NCBI GenBank assembly: GCA_002370555.1 | Contig: AP014718.1 | Span: 682,001 to 746,000, forward strand | Direction of reading: 5' to 3' | DNA: 64,000 nucleotides | Origin: Arthrobacter sp. Hiyo4 | GTDB lineage: Bacteria; Actinomycetota; Actinomycetes; Actinomycetales; Micrococcaceae | Part shown: piece by piece, positions 29,664 through 39,890 of the stretch | How positions within the stretch are numbered: the first letter of the stretch is position 1 | Layout: each line of letters begins with the position of its first letter | The notes under the pieces: model-generated | Database searches by the model: none | Told to the model about the DNA's origin: nothing | What the model saw: the letters and a program-made list of their open reading frames with translations, nothing else | Program-made: the position numbers and the translations under genes

Positions 29664-31615
29664 ATGGCAACACGCAGAATGACTGTCGCCCAGGCCGTCG
29701 TCGAATACCTTTCCAAGCAGTACACCGTGGACAGCATCGGGGGAGTGGACTACCGGGAGCGCCTGATCCCGGGCACGTTCGGCATCTTCGGGCACGGCAA
29801 CGTGGCCGGTGTGGGCCAGGCGCTGAAGCAGTACCAGCAGCTGGACCCGGCGATCATGCCGTACTACCAGGGCCGGAACGAGCAGGCCCAGGTGCACCAG
29901 GCGGTGGGCTATGCCCGGCACACGCGCCGCCGGCAGACCTTTGCGATCAGCACCTCCATCGGACCGGGTTCCTCGAACCTGCTGACCGGTGCCGCTTTGG
30001 CGACCACTAACCGGCTGCCTGTGCTGCTGCTGCCGTCCGACACGTTCGCCACCCGCGCCGCGGATCCGGTGCTGCAGCAGCTGGAGCAGCCCTACGCCTA
30101 CGACCTGACCGTCAATGACGCGTTCCGGCCGCTGTCCAAGTTCTTCGACCGCGTCAACCGCCCGGAACAGCTGTTCTCAGCGCTCCACCACGGCCTGCGC
30201 GTCCTGACGGACCCGGCCGAGACCGGTGCGGTGACCATCTCGCTGCCGCAGGACGTCCAGGCCGAGGCCTTTGACGTGCCCGAGGAGTTCCTGGCCGAGC
30301 GCGAGTGGCGGATCCGCCGCCCCGACGCGGACGACGGCGACATCGCCCGTGCTGCCGCTGCCATCCGCGCCGCGAAGCGCCCCCTGATCATCGCCGGCGG
30401 CGGCGTCCTGTACGCCTACGCCAACGAGGAGCTCGCAAAGTTCGTCGAGCTGACGGGCATCCCGGTCGGCAACACGCAGGCCGGAGTCGGCGTCCTGCCC
30501 TGGGACCACAAGTTCTCCCTGGGTGCGATTGGTTCCACTGGCACGACGGCGGCGAACGCCATCGCGGCCGAGGCGGACCTGATCATCGGCATCGGCACCC
30601 GGTACGAGGACTTCACGACGGCGTCCCGGACCGCGTTCCAGAACCCGGACGTGAAGTTCATCAACATCAACGTCGCCCCGATCGACGCGTACAAGCACGG
30701 CACCACGCTGCCGATCGTGGCCGACGCCCGCAAGGCCCTGGTCAAGCTGAACCAGGCGCTCGGCGGCTACCGTGTCGGCGGCGACCTGGAACAGCAGATC
30801 GCCGCGGAGAAGAAGCGCTGGGACGCCACGGTGGACGAAGCGTTCGACACCCGTTACACCCCGTTGCCGGCGCAGAACGAGATCATCGGCGCCACGTCCC
30901 GGGCCATGGACGCGCAGGATGTCGTGATTTGCGCGGCCGGTTCCCTGCCGGGGGACCTGCACAAGATGTGGCGGGTCCGGGATCCCTTCGGCTACCACGT
31001 GGAATACGCGTACTCGTGCATGGGCTACGAAATCCCCGGCGGGCTCGGAGTCAAGCGCGCGGCGCTGGCGGAGGCGGCCAAGGGCGGCGCCGGCCACAAG
31101 GGGCGCGACGTCGTCGTGATGGTGGGGACGGCTCCTACCTGATGATGCACACCGAACTGGTCACCGCCGTCGCCGAACGGATCAAGCTGATCGTGGTCCT
31201 GATCCAGAACCACGGCTACGCCTCCATCGGCTCGCTGTCCGAGATGCTGGGCTCGCAGCGGTTCGGCACCCAGTACCGGGCGCTGAACGAGGAACAGCAC
31301 AGCTTCGACGAGGGTGAAACCCTCCCCGTGGACCTGGCCCTGAACGCCGAGTCCCTGGGCGTGAAGGTCATCCGGATCGAACCGGGGGAGAAAGTCATCG
31401 CCGAACTCGAACAGGCCGTCCGCGACGCCAAAGCCGCACCCGAGCGCGGCGGCCCGATCCTGATCCACGTCGAGTCCGACCCGCTGCTGGACGCGCCCAG
31501 TTCCGAGTCGTGGTGGGACGTTCCGGTCTCCCAGGTCTCCGAACTGGACTCGACCAAACGGGCGTTCCAGACCTACACCGACCACAAGTCCCGCCAGCGC
31601 AAGCTGCTCGGCTGA
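29664..31615 (+). CDS. iolD: 3D-(3,5/4)-trihydroxycyclohexane-1,2-dione hydrolase (one frame break)
   Basis: A ThDP-dependent hydrolase of 650 residues that opens the inositol ring of the diketone intermediate. The three ThDP-enzyme domains are present: N-terminal PYR domain with the Glu-containing YYQGRNEQAQVHQAVGYA, central domain (PLIIAGGGVLYAYANEEL), and PP domain whose ThDP motif GDGSYLMMHTELVTA to NHGYASIG spans the break. The frame changes in the GGGG run 31124-31127. It follows the barrel gene by two bases and is co-transcribed with it. Confidence 0.93.
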
Positions 31616-31662
31616 CCGCTCCCCTCGTTCCCTGCACGTTTTACTACTCAAGGAAGAGTCCC

Positions 31663-33293
31663 ATGACTACCACCACTGAGACCACCATCAACCACTTCAT
31701 TAACGGCGCCGAAACCGCCGGTGCGGGTACCCGCACCCAGCCCGTCTACAACCCGGCCACCGGCCAGGTCACCGGTACGCTGCGGCTGGCCAACCGGGCA
31801 GACCTGGACGCCACCGTCGCCGCCGCCCGTACCGCCGCGGACTCCTGGGGAGACATCTCCCTGGCCCGCCGCACCGCGGTGCTCTTCAAGTTCCGCGAGC
31901 TGGTTGCCGCCCACATTGACGAGCTCGCGGCGCTGATCACCGCTGAGCACGGCAAGGTCCTCTCCGACGCCAAGGGCGAAATCGGCCGCGGCCTGGAGGT
32001 CATCGAGTTCGCCTGCGGCATCCCGACGCTGCTCAAGGGCGACTACTCGGACCAGGTCTCCACCGGGATCGACGTCTTCTCCTTCCGCGAGCCCCTGGGC
32101 GTTGTCGCGGGCATCACCCCGTTCAACTTCCCTGTCATGGTCCCGCTGTGGATGGCGCCGATGGCGATCGCCACCGGCAACGCCTTCATCCTCAAGCCCT
32201 CCGAACGCGACCCCTCCGCCTCCATGCTGCTGGCCAAGCTGTGGAAGCAGGCCGGCCTGCCCGACGGCGTGTTCCAGGTCCTGCACGGCGACAAGGAAAC
32301 CGTCGACGGGCTGCTGACCCACCCGGACGTGGACGGCATCTCCTTCGTCGGTTCCACCCCGATCGCCCAGTACGTCCACGAGACCGCCACCAAGCACGGC
32401 AAGCGCGTCCAGGCCCTGGGCGGGGCGAAGAACCACGCCATCATCATGCCCGACGCCGACCTGGACAACGCCGCCGACCACCTCGCCGCCGCCGCGTTCG
32501 GTTCCGCCGGGGAACGCTGCATGGCCATCTCCGTCGCCGTGGCAGTCGCTGATGCGGCCGACCTCCTGGTCAAGAAGGTCGAAGAACGCGCCCTGGCCGT
32601 CAAGGTCAACAACGGCACCGCGCCCGACGCCGAAATGGGCCCGGTCATCACCCGGCCTCCAAGGAACGCATCGTCCGGATCGTCACCGAAGCAGAAGCCG
32701 CCGGCGCGGCCATGGTGGTGGACGGCCGCGACCTGGTGGTCCCGGGCCACGAGGAAGGTTTCTGGGTCGGCCCCACCGTCCTGGACCACGTCAAGACCGA
32801 AATGACCGCCTACAGCGAGGAAATCTTCGGGCCGGTCCTCGTGGTTGTCCGTGTTGACAGCCTCGAGGAGGGTATCGCGCTGATCAACGCCAACCCGTAC
32901 GGCAACGGCACCGCCATCTTCACCTCCTCCGGCGCCGCGGCCCGCAAGTTCCAGCGCTCCGTGACCGTCGGCATGATCGGCATCAACGTGCCCCTGCCCG
33001 TACCGGTGGCCTACCACTCCTTCGGCGGCTGGAAGGCATCCCTCTTCGGCGACAAGCACATCTACGGCCCCGAAGGTGTCTCCTTCTACACCCGCGGCAA
33101 GGTCATCACCTCCCGCTGGCCCGAAACCCACCACGCCTCCGGCGCCTCCTACAACTTCCCCTCCCACGCCGACGACCACACGGTGCGGCACGATGGTATT
33201 GCGGAAGGGCTCCCCGACGAGCTGGCACACGGAGAGGACGCCGTCCCAGGCCGTGCCGATGACGCAACTGAAGGCCGCGGCCGGCGGGACTGA
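31663..33293 (+). CDS. mmsA: Methylmalonate-semialdehyde dehydrogenase, CoA-acylating (one frame break)
   Basis: The last inositol enzyme (IolA): it turns malonate semialdehyde into acetyl-CoA and CO2 with NAD. NAD-binding GITPFNFPVMVPLWM, the catalytic Cys in GSAGERCMAIS and PEGVSFYTRGKVIT are all present. The frame changes near 32655, between PVIT and SKERIVRIV. ATG 31663 has AAGGAAG upstream. The conserved part ends at YNFPSHAD (about residue 502), yet the frame runs on for another 40 residues with atypical codons, so the true stop is probably lost near 33175. Confidence 0.91.
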
Positions 33294-33364
33294 TGCCCCT
33301 CCACTGACGCCCCCGGCCCTGGCCAGACCGGCAACCGGCCATCCAGACAACAGAAAGTCGACAC

Positions 33365-33374
33365 TGTCATGACA
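33365..33374 (+). promoter_or_regulatory. IolR-type operator overlapping the iolE start codon
   Basis: TGTCATGACA is identical to the site at 27111 and contains the iolE ATG (33369-33371) in its centre. It could be a roadblock or internal operator; chance is also possible because ATGACA is an ordinary gene start. Confidence 0.4.
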
Positions 33375-34286
33375 GACCAAGAAAACAAGCTCATCATCGG
33401 CACCGCGCCGGACTCCTGGGGAGTATGGTTCGCCGACGACCCCAAGCAGACCCCGTGGGAACGGTTCCTCGACGAAGTGGCCGAGTCCGGCTACAAGTGG
33501 ATCGAACTGGGCCCCTACGGCTACCTGCCCACCGACCCCGTCCGGCTCGCCGAGGAGCTCAAGCAGCGCGACCTTAAGGTCACCGCCGGAACGGTATTCA
33601 CCGCCTTCCACCGCGGACTGGACCAGTGGGAAACTGCGTGGGAGCCGGCCCGTAAGGTCGCTGAACTGACCGCAGCCATGGGCGGCGAACACATCGTGGT
33701 CATCCCGGCCATGTGGCGCGATGACGTCACCGGCGAAGCAGTGGAAAGCGGCACACTCTCGGAAAAGGCCTGGAGCGACCTGTTCGCCGGCCACAACCGC
33801 CTGGGCAAGACCCTGCTGGAGGACTTCGGCCTCAAGCAGCAGTTCCACTCGCACGCCGATTCCCACGTAGGTGCGCAGGAAGACATCGAGACCCTGCTCG
33901 GAGCCACGGACCCCAAGTACCTGAACCTGTGCCTGGACACCGGCCACGCCGAGTACTGCGGAGCCTCCAGCCTCGACCTCATCAAGAACTACCCGGACCG
34001 GATCGGCTACCTGCACCTGAAGCAGATCAACCCGGACGTCCTCAAGAAGGTCAACGCGGAAAAAATGACCTGGGCCGCGGCCAACCTGGCCGGCGTCATG
34101 ACCGAGCCGCCGAACGGCCTGCCCGACCTGCGCGCCGTCATCGAAGCCGTGGAGGCACTGAACCGGCCGATCTTCGGCATCGTGGAGCAGGACATGTACC
34201 CGGTGGCGTTCGACGTCCCCATGCCGATCGCCAAGCGCACCCGCAACTACCTGCTGTCCTGCGGTTCCCGCACCACCGTCAACTAA
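33369..34286 (+). CDS. iolE: myo-inosose-2 dehydratase
   Basis: A 305-residue intact xylose-isomerase-like barrel that removes water from 2-keto-myo-inositol. It starts with the family-specific GTAPDSWGVWFADDP block, then GYKWIELGPYGYLPTD, HSHADSHVG and the metal-binding CLDTGHAEYCG, with the catalytic-site HLKQINPD. It lies between mmsA and iolG in the same direction, as in other iol clusters. Confidence 0.93.
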   Translation: MTDQENKLIIGTAPDSWGVWFADDPKQTPWERFLDEVAESGYKWIELGPYGYLPTDPVRLAEELKQRDLKVTAGTVFTAFHRGLDQWETAWEPARKVAELTAAMGGEHIVVIPAMWRDDVTGEAVESGTLSEKAWSDLFAGHNRLGKTLLEDFGLKQQFHSHADSHVGAQEDIETLLGATDPKYLNLCLDTGHAEYCGASSLDLIKNYPDRIGYLHLKQINPDVLKKVNAEKMTWAAANLAGVMTEPPNGLPDLRAVIEAVEALNRPIFGIVEQDMYPVAFDVPMPIAKRTRNYLLSCGSRTTVN

Positions 34287-34322
34287 TGCCCGCCCAGGCA
34301 CCCGAAACGTAAGGAAAAGACA

Positions 34323-35336
34323 ATGACTGAAACCCTTCGCGTCGCCGTTATCGGCGCCGGCCGCATGGGCGCGGACCACATCCAGCGCCTGAATACCCGT
34401 ATCCACGGCGCTGAAGTCGCCGCCGTCGTCGACGTTGACCTGGCCCGTGCGCAGGCCGCCATCGAAGGCATCCCGGGCGCTGTCGCACTGGCCGACGCCG
34501 AGGAGGCGCTGAACAACGGTGACGTCAACGCCGTGCTCATCGCCACCCCCGGGTTCCTGCATGAGGACATCCTCTACAAGGCCCTCGAGAAGGACATCCC
34601 CATCCTCTGCGAAAAGCCGCTGACCCCTGACGCCGAAAGTGCCTGGAAGGTTGTCCAGGCCGAGGCCTCCCTGGGCCACAAGCGCATCCAGGTCGGATTC
34701 ATGCGCCGGTTTGACGCGGAATACGCTGCCCTGGGCTCGATGATCCGCAGCGGCGAACTGGGCGAGCTGCTCATGCTCCACCACCAGCACCGCAATCCGA
34801 GCACACCGGCGGGCTTCACCAACGAGATGCTGATCAACGACTCCGTGGTGCACGAGTTCGACGCCATCCGCTACTTCACCGGCGAAGAGATCACGTCCGT
34901 GCAGGTCCGTCTGGGCAAGGCGACGAACAATGCGCCCGCCGGCCAGCATGATCCCCAGCACGTCCTGATCGAAACCGAGTCCGGTGTCCTGGCCGACGTT
35001 GAAATCTACGTCAACGCCAAGTTCGGTTATGAGGTGGCCACCCAGGCCTCGTTCGAGGACGGCATCGTCAGCATCGGCGGCGACGGCGGCCCGTACGTCC
35101 GCACCGCGGGCCGCTGGGGCGGCAGGATCACCCCCGGCTTCGAGGAGCGCTTCGGCGCCGCGTACGACGTCGAGGTCCAGGCCTGGGCGGATGCCGCCCG
35201 GCGCGGCGAGATCGGTGGCCCGACCGCCTGGGACGGGTACGCCACCGCTGCGTGCTGCGAGGCCGGTGTCGAGGCCCAGAAATCCGGCGAAAAGGTTGCG
35301 GTACGGCTGAACGCCAAGCCCGCCCTGTACAGCTAA
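34323..35336 (+). CDS. iolG: Inositol 2-dehydrogenase
   Basis: A 337-residue intact Gfo/Idh/MocA oxidoreductase that oxidises myo-inositol to 2-inosose with NAD, the first step. Rossmann motif VAVIGAGRMGADHI (7-20), the EKPL motif with the catalytic-site Lys, QVGFMRRFD, and the active-site pair in NDSVVHEFDAIRYF. Of six Gfo/Idh genes in the island, this one sits directly between iolE and iolH and best fits IolG. AAGGAAAAG lies just upstream of the ATG. Confidence 0.9.
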   Translation: MTETLRVAVIGAGRMGADHIQRLNTRIHGAEVAAVVDVDLARAQAAIEGIPGAVALADAEEALNNGDVNAVLIATPGFLHEDILYKALEKDIPILCEKPLTPDAESAWKVVQAEASLGHKRIQVGFMRRFDAEYAALGSMIRSGELGELLMLHHQHRNPSTPAGFTNEMLINDSVVHEFDAIRYFTGEEITSVQVRLGKATNNAPAGQHDPQHVLIETESGVLADVEIYVNAKFGYEVATQASFEDGIVSIGGDGGPYVRTAGRWGGRITPGFEERFGAAYDVEVQAWADAARRGEIGGPTAWDGYATAACCEAGVEAQKSGEKVAVRLNAKPALYS

Positions 35337-35407
35337 GGCCCAGCACAGCTAGGGCCCAGCGCAAGACGTCCTTTCCGCCCCGACTGACCCACAATGGAGT
35401 GTCCTAC

Positions 35408-36280
35408 GTGAAAATCGCACTTGACCCCACCCCGTTCCACCACTCGCACGGCCTGCTCGAATTCCCGCGGGTGGTTGCCGACCTGGGTTACAAGTACATG
35501 CAAATGACCCCGCATGCCGACTTCATCCCGTTCTTCAACCACCCGAAGGCCGACGACGAACTCGTGGGCCGGCTGAAGAAGGCCTGCAAGGATGTGGGGA
35601 TCGAAATCGCGTCGGTCCTGCCGGTGCTCCGCTGGTCCGGTCCGGACGAGGATGCCCGCGAGGCCGCTGTCCGCTACTGGAAGCGTGCCATCCAGATCAC
35701 GGTGGACCTCGGCGTCGGCACCATGAACACCGAGTTCAGCGGCCGGCCGGAGAAAGCCGAAGAATCCGAGCGGGCATTCTACCGTTCCATGGAGGAGCTG
35801 CTGCCCATTATCGAACGCGAGGGCATCGACCTTCTGATCGACCCGCACCCGGACGACTTCGTCGAAGAAGGCCTGGCCGCCATCCGGGTGATCCGCGGGC
35901 TGAACTCCAAGAACGTGGGCCTGGTCTACGTTGCCTCGCACAGCTTCCACATGAAGGACGCCCCGCTGGACATCATGCGGGCCGCCGGGGACAAGCTTCG
36001 CCTGGTCCACGTGGCCGACACCATGGACCACCACGCCTCCCACGGGCTGCGCTACATCACCAACCCGCCGGGCAACCCGGTCCGCGTCCACCAGCACCTG
36101 AAGATCGGTGACGGCGACGTCAACTGGGACGAGTTCTTCGGCGGGCTGCAGGAGATCGGCTTCCTGGACCGGGAGGACGCCGTGATGGTCTCCAGCGTAT
36201 TCGCGGAAGACGACAACGCTGCGGACGTTTCCCGCTACCAGCGCGAAACGATGCAGCAGTACATCCAGAAGGTCCGGTAG
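35408..36280 (+). CDS. iolH: Sugar phosphate isomerase/epimerase (IolH-like)
   Basis: A 290-residue intact AP-endonuclease/xylose-isomerase-like barrel: MKIALDPTPFHHSHGLLEFP, LIDPHPDDFVEEG with metal ligands, and HVADTMDHHASHGLRY. Position after iolG and resemblance to IolH of inositol clusters give the name; the biochemical role of IolH is not firmly established. GTG 35408 is chosen for the GGAG site 8-10 bp upstream. It is the last gene before a strong terminator. Confidence 0.72.
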   Translation: MKIALDPTPFHHSHGLLEFPRVVADLGYKYMQMTPHADFIPFFNHPKADDELVGRLKKACKDVGIEIASVLPVLRWSGPDEDAREAAVRYWKRAIQITVDLGVGTMNTEFSGRPEKAEESERAFYRSMEELLPIIEREGIDLLIDPHPDDFVEEGLAAIRVIRGLNSKNVGLVYVASHSFHMKDAPLDIMRAAGDKLRLVHVADTMDHHASHGLRYITNPPGNPVRVHQHLKIGDGDVNWDEFFGGLQEIGFLDREDAVMVSSVFAEDDNAADVSRYQRETMQQYIQKVR

Positions 36281-36300
36281 CGGCTGACGCCACTGCACTT

Positions 36301-36348
36301 GCACGCAGAAACGCCCGACGCCGGCCGGCGTCGGGCGTTTCTGCGTGC
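36301..36348. terminator. 48-bp perfect palindrome, bidirectional terminator
   Basis: GCACGCAGAAACGCCCGACG continues into CCGG and is followed at once by the exact inverse complement, with TTTC-containing arms. It lies between the convergent iolH and the barrel gene at 36387, so it can end both transcripts. Confidence 0.85.
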
Positions 36349-36386
36349 CCGGAAAACCTGGCCCCGGCCAGGGGCCCCGCCCCGGG

Positions 36387-37402
36387 CTACGCCGGGTTCA
36401 GTGAAGCCGAGAGTGCCGCGTCGGCATCGCGCAGGACCTTGGCGGCTACCTGCAGGCCCTCGATCCGGCCCAGGGAGACGTCCTCGTGCTCGATGTTGAC
36501 CAGCATGTTGGGGTCCACCTCATACAGTGCGCGCAGGAACTCGGTCCAGTAGGCGGTGTCGTGCCGCGGCCCAGCGCCACGAAGTCCCAGGCGGACTTCT
36601 TGGGCCATTCGTTGGCCCATTCGTCCCCGCCGAGGTTGGTGCGGTTTTCCTCCGGTCCGAGCCGGCGGAAGCTGTTGTCGAGGACGCCGTACAGCGCTGC
36701 ATTCCCGGCGTTGATGCGGACATCCTTCGCTGCGGCCTGGAAGACCAGCGGACCGAGTTCCCGGACCACCGCCACCGGATCCATCTGCTGCCAGAACAGG
36801 TGGGAGGCGTCCAGTTCGACGCCGACGTGGGTGGCTCCGGTCAGTTCGATGAGCTTGTACACGTCGGCGGTGTTGAACACGATGTTCTGCGGGTGCAGTT
36901 CAAGGGCCACCTTGACCCCGTGGTCTGCGGCCAGCCGGTCGGTTTTCTTCCAGAAGTCCGCTGCAATGCCCCACTGGTAGTCCAGCACGTCAAGGGCGGC
37001 AGAGTTCCAGGCGTTGACCACCCAGTTGACCGTGGTGGCCCCCGGCTCGCCGCCGGGCAGTCCGGACATGGTCACCACCCGGTTCTGGCCCAGGCGCTCC
37101 GCCAGCCGGATGGAACGGCGGATGTCCTCGGCATGCTTTTCGCCGATTTCACGCTTCGGGTGCAGCGGGTTGCCGTTGCAGTTCAGGCCGGCGATCGAGA
37201 CGCCGGTGCCCTCGAAGATCGCCAGGTAGTCGTCGCGGGCGGCGTCGCTTTCCAGGATCTGGTCCATGGTGGGGACGTGGACGGCCGGCAGGAACCCGCC
37301 CGTATTGATTTCAATGCCGGTCAGGCCCAGGTCGGCAATGACCTTCAGTGCCTCCGGCAGCGGGCGGTCGTGCAGGATCGCGTTGTAGACACCGAGTTTC
37401 AT
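36387..37402 (-). CDS. Sugar phosphate isomerase/epimerase, xylose-isomerase-like barrel (one frame break)
   Basis: Restored length 338 residues: MKLGVYNAILHDRPLPEALK, GIEINTGGFLPAVHVPT, SIAGLNCNGNPLHP, KVALELHPQNIVFN and GVELDASHLFWQQMDP supply the typical metal-binding Glu, Asp and His residues. The frame changes near 36570. Its ATG overlaps the stop of the upstream Gfo/Idh gene, so dehydrogenase and isomerase are coupled, a common pairing for oxidation and isomerisation of an unusual polyol or sugar acid. Substrate unknown; inositol isomer or glycoside processing is inferred. Confidence 0.82.
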
Positions 37403-38576
37403 AGCGTGACCTTCTTTCCGTTGTTCAGTGCGGACTCCGTCACGGCACCGAGCAGTTCCATGTTTCGGACGCCCTCATCGAAGCTGGCGCAGCGGGGAAG
37501 GGACTCCGCTTCGCTGAGGCCGGCGACCTCTTCAAGGAACGCCCGCGCCTGGTAGCCGAATGCGTCGTTCTGGCCGAAGCCCACCTCGGGGGCGTCCATG
37601 GCAAGCCCGCCGGCGATGTAGGGGTGGCCCGGGCCGAGGATGACCTGCCGGTAGCCGTTCTCATTTCCGGAGCCCTCGTTGAGGAACAGCTGGATTTCGG
37701 CGGGGCGGCGCTGGTCGAACTTGGCGGCGCCGTTCTCGCAGAACACCTCAAACTGGAGGCTGTTGGCGTGACCGGCGGCAACACGGGAAACTTCAAAGCT
37801 GCCGGCGCCGGTGGCGAAGTCCGCGTTGAAAGCGGCGTAGTCGTCGTTCTCGACAGCTTCGAAGGTGTCGCTGACGGCCACGTGGTCGTGGCCCATCACG
37901 GCGGCCAGCGGCAGCGGCCGCTTGCCGATCACGGTGCTGAGCTGCCCGCCGGTGACGGACTTAATGTCACCGCAGAGGAATTCGGAGATGTACGTCAGGT
38001 GGCTTCCGACGTCGGCGAGCGCGCCCGAGCCCGGGCCGCCCTTGTAGCGCCAGCTCATGGGAGCCAAAGGGCTGAAGCCGTAATCGGTCCAGTAGCGGCC
38101 GCTGAAGTGCAGGACGTTGCCCAGCACTCCGTTGCGGATCAGGTCCCGGATGTAGGCGATGCCGGGGTGCGCCGGAACGTGAAGCCGATGCGCGCGATGC
38201 TGGCGGCGTCGCGGGCTGCCTCAGCCATGGCGCGCGCGTCCGCAAGGGAGTCGCTCAGCGGCTTTTCGCACAGCACATGCTTACCGGCGGCCAGCAGGCC
38301 CTCCACCACCTCGCGGTGGAGCGAGTTGGCGATGACCACGCTGACGACGTCGATGTCATCGGCTTCCGCAATCGCCTGCCAGGAGGTGTCATGGCGCTCG
38401 TAGCCGAAACGGCGTGCTGCGAGCGAGCCGAACCCGGCATTCACATCACCGATCGAGACGAGGCGTACCGGCGGAAGTACCGGGCTGTAGAGGGCGGATG
38501 CGGTCCGGTAGGCAGCGGCGTGGGCTTTTCCTGCCATGCCCGCGCCGATGACGGCGACGCCTAGGCTTTCAGCCAT
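37399..38576 (-). CDS. Gfo/Idh/MocA family oxidoreductase (one frame break)
   Basis: Restored length 392 residues: VAVIGAGMAGKAHAAAYR as the NAD loop, the HVLCEKPLSD motif (Lys conserved), ADVGSHLTYISEFLCG in the active site, and a C-terminal mixed-sheet domain. ATG 38576 has AAAGGAG upstream. The frame changes near 38175. A LacI operator palindrome lies 50 bp upstream and the divergent LacI gene starts beyond it, so this two-gene operon is its probable target. Confidence 0.86.
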
Positions 38577-38623
38577 TGATTTCTCCTTTGAAATTCCGCC
38601 GTGTCCACGGGACCGGCGGCAAT

Positions 38624-38637
38624 TTGTAGCGCTACAA
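38624..38637. promoter_or_regulatory. LacI-family operator between divergent genes
   Basis: TTGTAGCGCTACAA is a perfect 14-bp palindrome with the CG centre typical of LacI-family operators. It lies upstream of the minus-strand Gfo/Idh gene and the plus-strand lacI gene. Confidence 0.75.
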
Positions 38638-38673
38638 TTTGTACGCTGGATACTGAGCGTAGCCATGTCTATA

Positions 38674-38683
38674 TGTCCTGTCA
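38674..38683. promoter_or_regulatory. IolR-type operator upstream of lacI
   Basis: TGTCCTGTCA has nine of ten bases of the motif. It would let the inositol regulator act on the LacI gene or on the divergent operon. Confidence 0.4.
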
Positions 38684-38729
38684 ATGATCAGGCCAGCCGC
38701 CTCGGACGGCCGGCCGGAAAGGCGCCTCC

Positions 38730-39780
38730 GTGACCATGAGCGGCCCAAACCCCGACGCCCCACCCTTTACGATGTAGCCAAGCGCGCCGGGGTTTCACCG
38801 TCCCTGGTCTCGCTGGTGCTGCAGAATCCGGCGAAGGTAAGCGAGCGGCGTCTTGCTGCCGTGCGCACTGCCATGTCGGACCTGGGCTACCGCCCCAGCC
38901 GGGCAGCAACCACGCTTGCCAGCAGCCGGACCATGAGCATCGGGCTCGTGATTGATGACTACCGCAACCCGTGGTTCGTTGATCTGCTCCGCGGAATGGA
39001 GTCTGTCCTCACGGAACATGGCTACCACGTCATGCTTGCTGACACTCGCCCGGGGAAGGGTGGCATCGAGGAAGTGGTGGGGGGATTCCTCGCCATGCAC
39101 GTTGACGCACTGGTGATCGCGGCGGAGCCCAGTGAGTCCATGATGGCCGGGACGGCGGTGCCCGCGGTGGTGGCCGGATGGCGGAACGGAGTGCCAAAGG
39201 GCGCCGATCTCATTACCAACGACGACGACGCCGGTGGCCGAATGGTGGCCAGCCACCTTCTGGAGCTGGGCCACACGCGGATCGGCCACCTTACGGGTTC
39301 GGGCGGGGCTGCAGCGCACCGGCGGGCCGGCTTCCGAAGCCGGATCCTGGAGGCTGGCATTGAGGTGCAGATCGTAGGAGAAGCCGGCGGAACCTCAGAG
39401 GAGGACGGCTACGCCTCTGCGGCCTGGCTGCTGGAGCATTATCCCGGGACAACGGCGATCTTCGCAGCCAATGACACCATGGCCCTGGGCGCCCTGGCCG
39501 CGCTCAAGGCAAGGGGCTCTCGGTCCCCGGGGACGTTTCCCTGATTGGCTATGACAACTCCGGCCTGGCCAAGTCCCGCTACCTGGCCTTGACGTCGGTG
39601 GACAACCGGAGCGATCTCGTGGGGGTGGATGTCGCCAGGACTCTGCTGGCGCGCATCGCGGACCCGGCCACGGAAGCGGTGCGCACGCTGCTCGATCCTG
39701 TCCTGGTGGTGCGCTCGACGACGGCACCCGCCGGGGACCGGCGAGGCATTCCGGCCCCTTCCAACGTAAAAACATCCTAA
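38730..39780 (+). CDS. LacI family transcriptional regulator (one or two frame breaks)
   Basis: Restored length about 350 residues. The N-terminal HTH reads RRPTLYDVAKRAGVSPSLVS with the hinge helix SRAATTLAS. The periplasmic-binding-like effector domain follows (IGLVIDDYRNPWFVDLLRGM, FAANDTMALGALAAL, SLIGYDNSG). The frame changes near 39525 (GGGG run) and, if GTG 38730 is the start, near 38745; a start at 38684 would need no early break but gives an odd Arg-rich N-terminus. The 3' end meets an inositol operator directly. Likely ligand is an inositol derivative. Confidence 0.84.
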
Positions 39781-39824
39781 TGTCAGGACAAACTATTGAC
39801 ATCTGTGAGCCGAGTCACCATGAT
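39781..39824 (+). promoter_or_regulatory. Promoter of the inositol ABC transporter operon with IolR-type operator
   Basis: TGTCAGGACA (39781-39790; TGTCCTGACA on the other strand, a perfect motif match) starts right after the lacI stop. TTGACA (39796-39801) and CATGAT (39819-39824) follow with a 17-bp spacer. The solute-binding gene starts at 39891 after a GGAG site. Confidence 0.65.
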
Positions 39825-39890
39825 CTAGGTAGAGGGCTTCGAGCTTCTGCAGAGTGGCAGAGCCGCACCCCAATCATAAGGAGATAAATC

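Noticed and set aside
32043..34961. A 972-residue open frame on the minus strand across mmsA, iolE and iolG
   Set aside because: It lies opposite conserved inositol genes and shows no family motif; long antisense frames are expected at this GC content. The same applies to minus-strand frames at 10866-12473, 21973-23253, 22965-24248 and 6083-7291.
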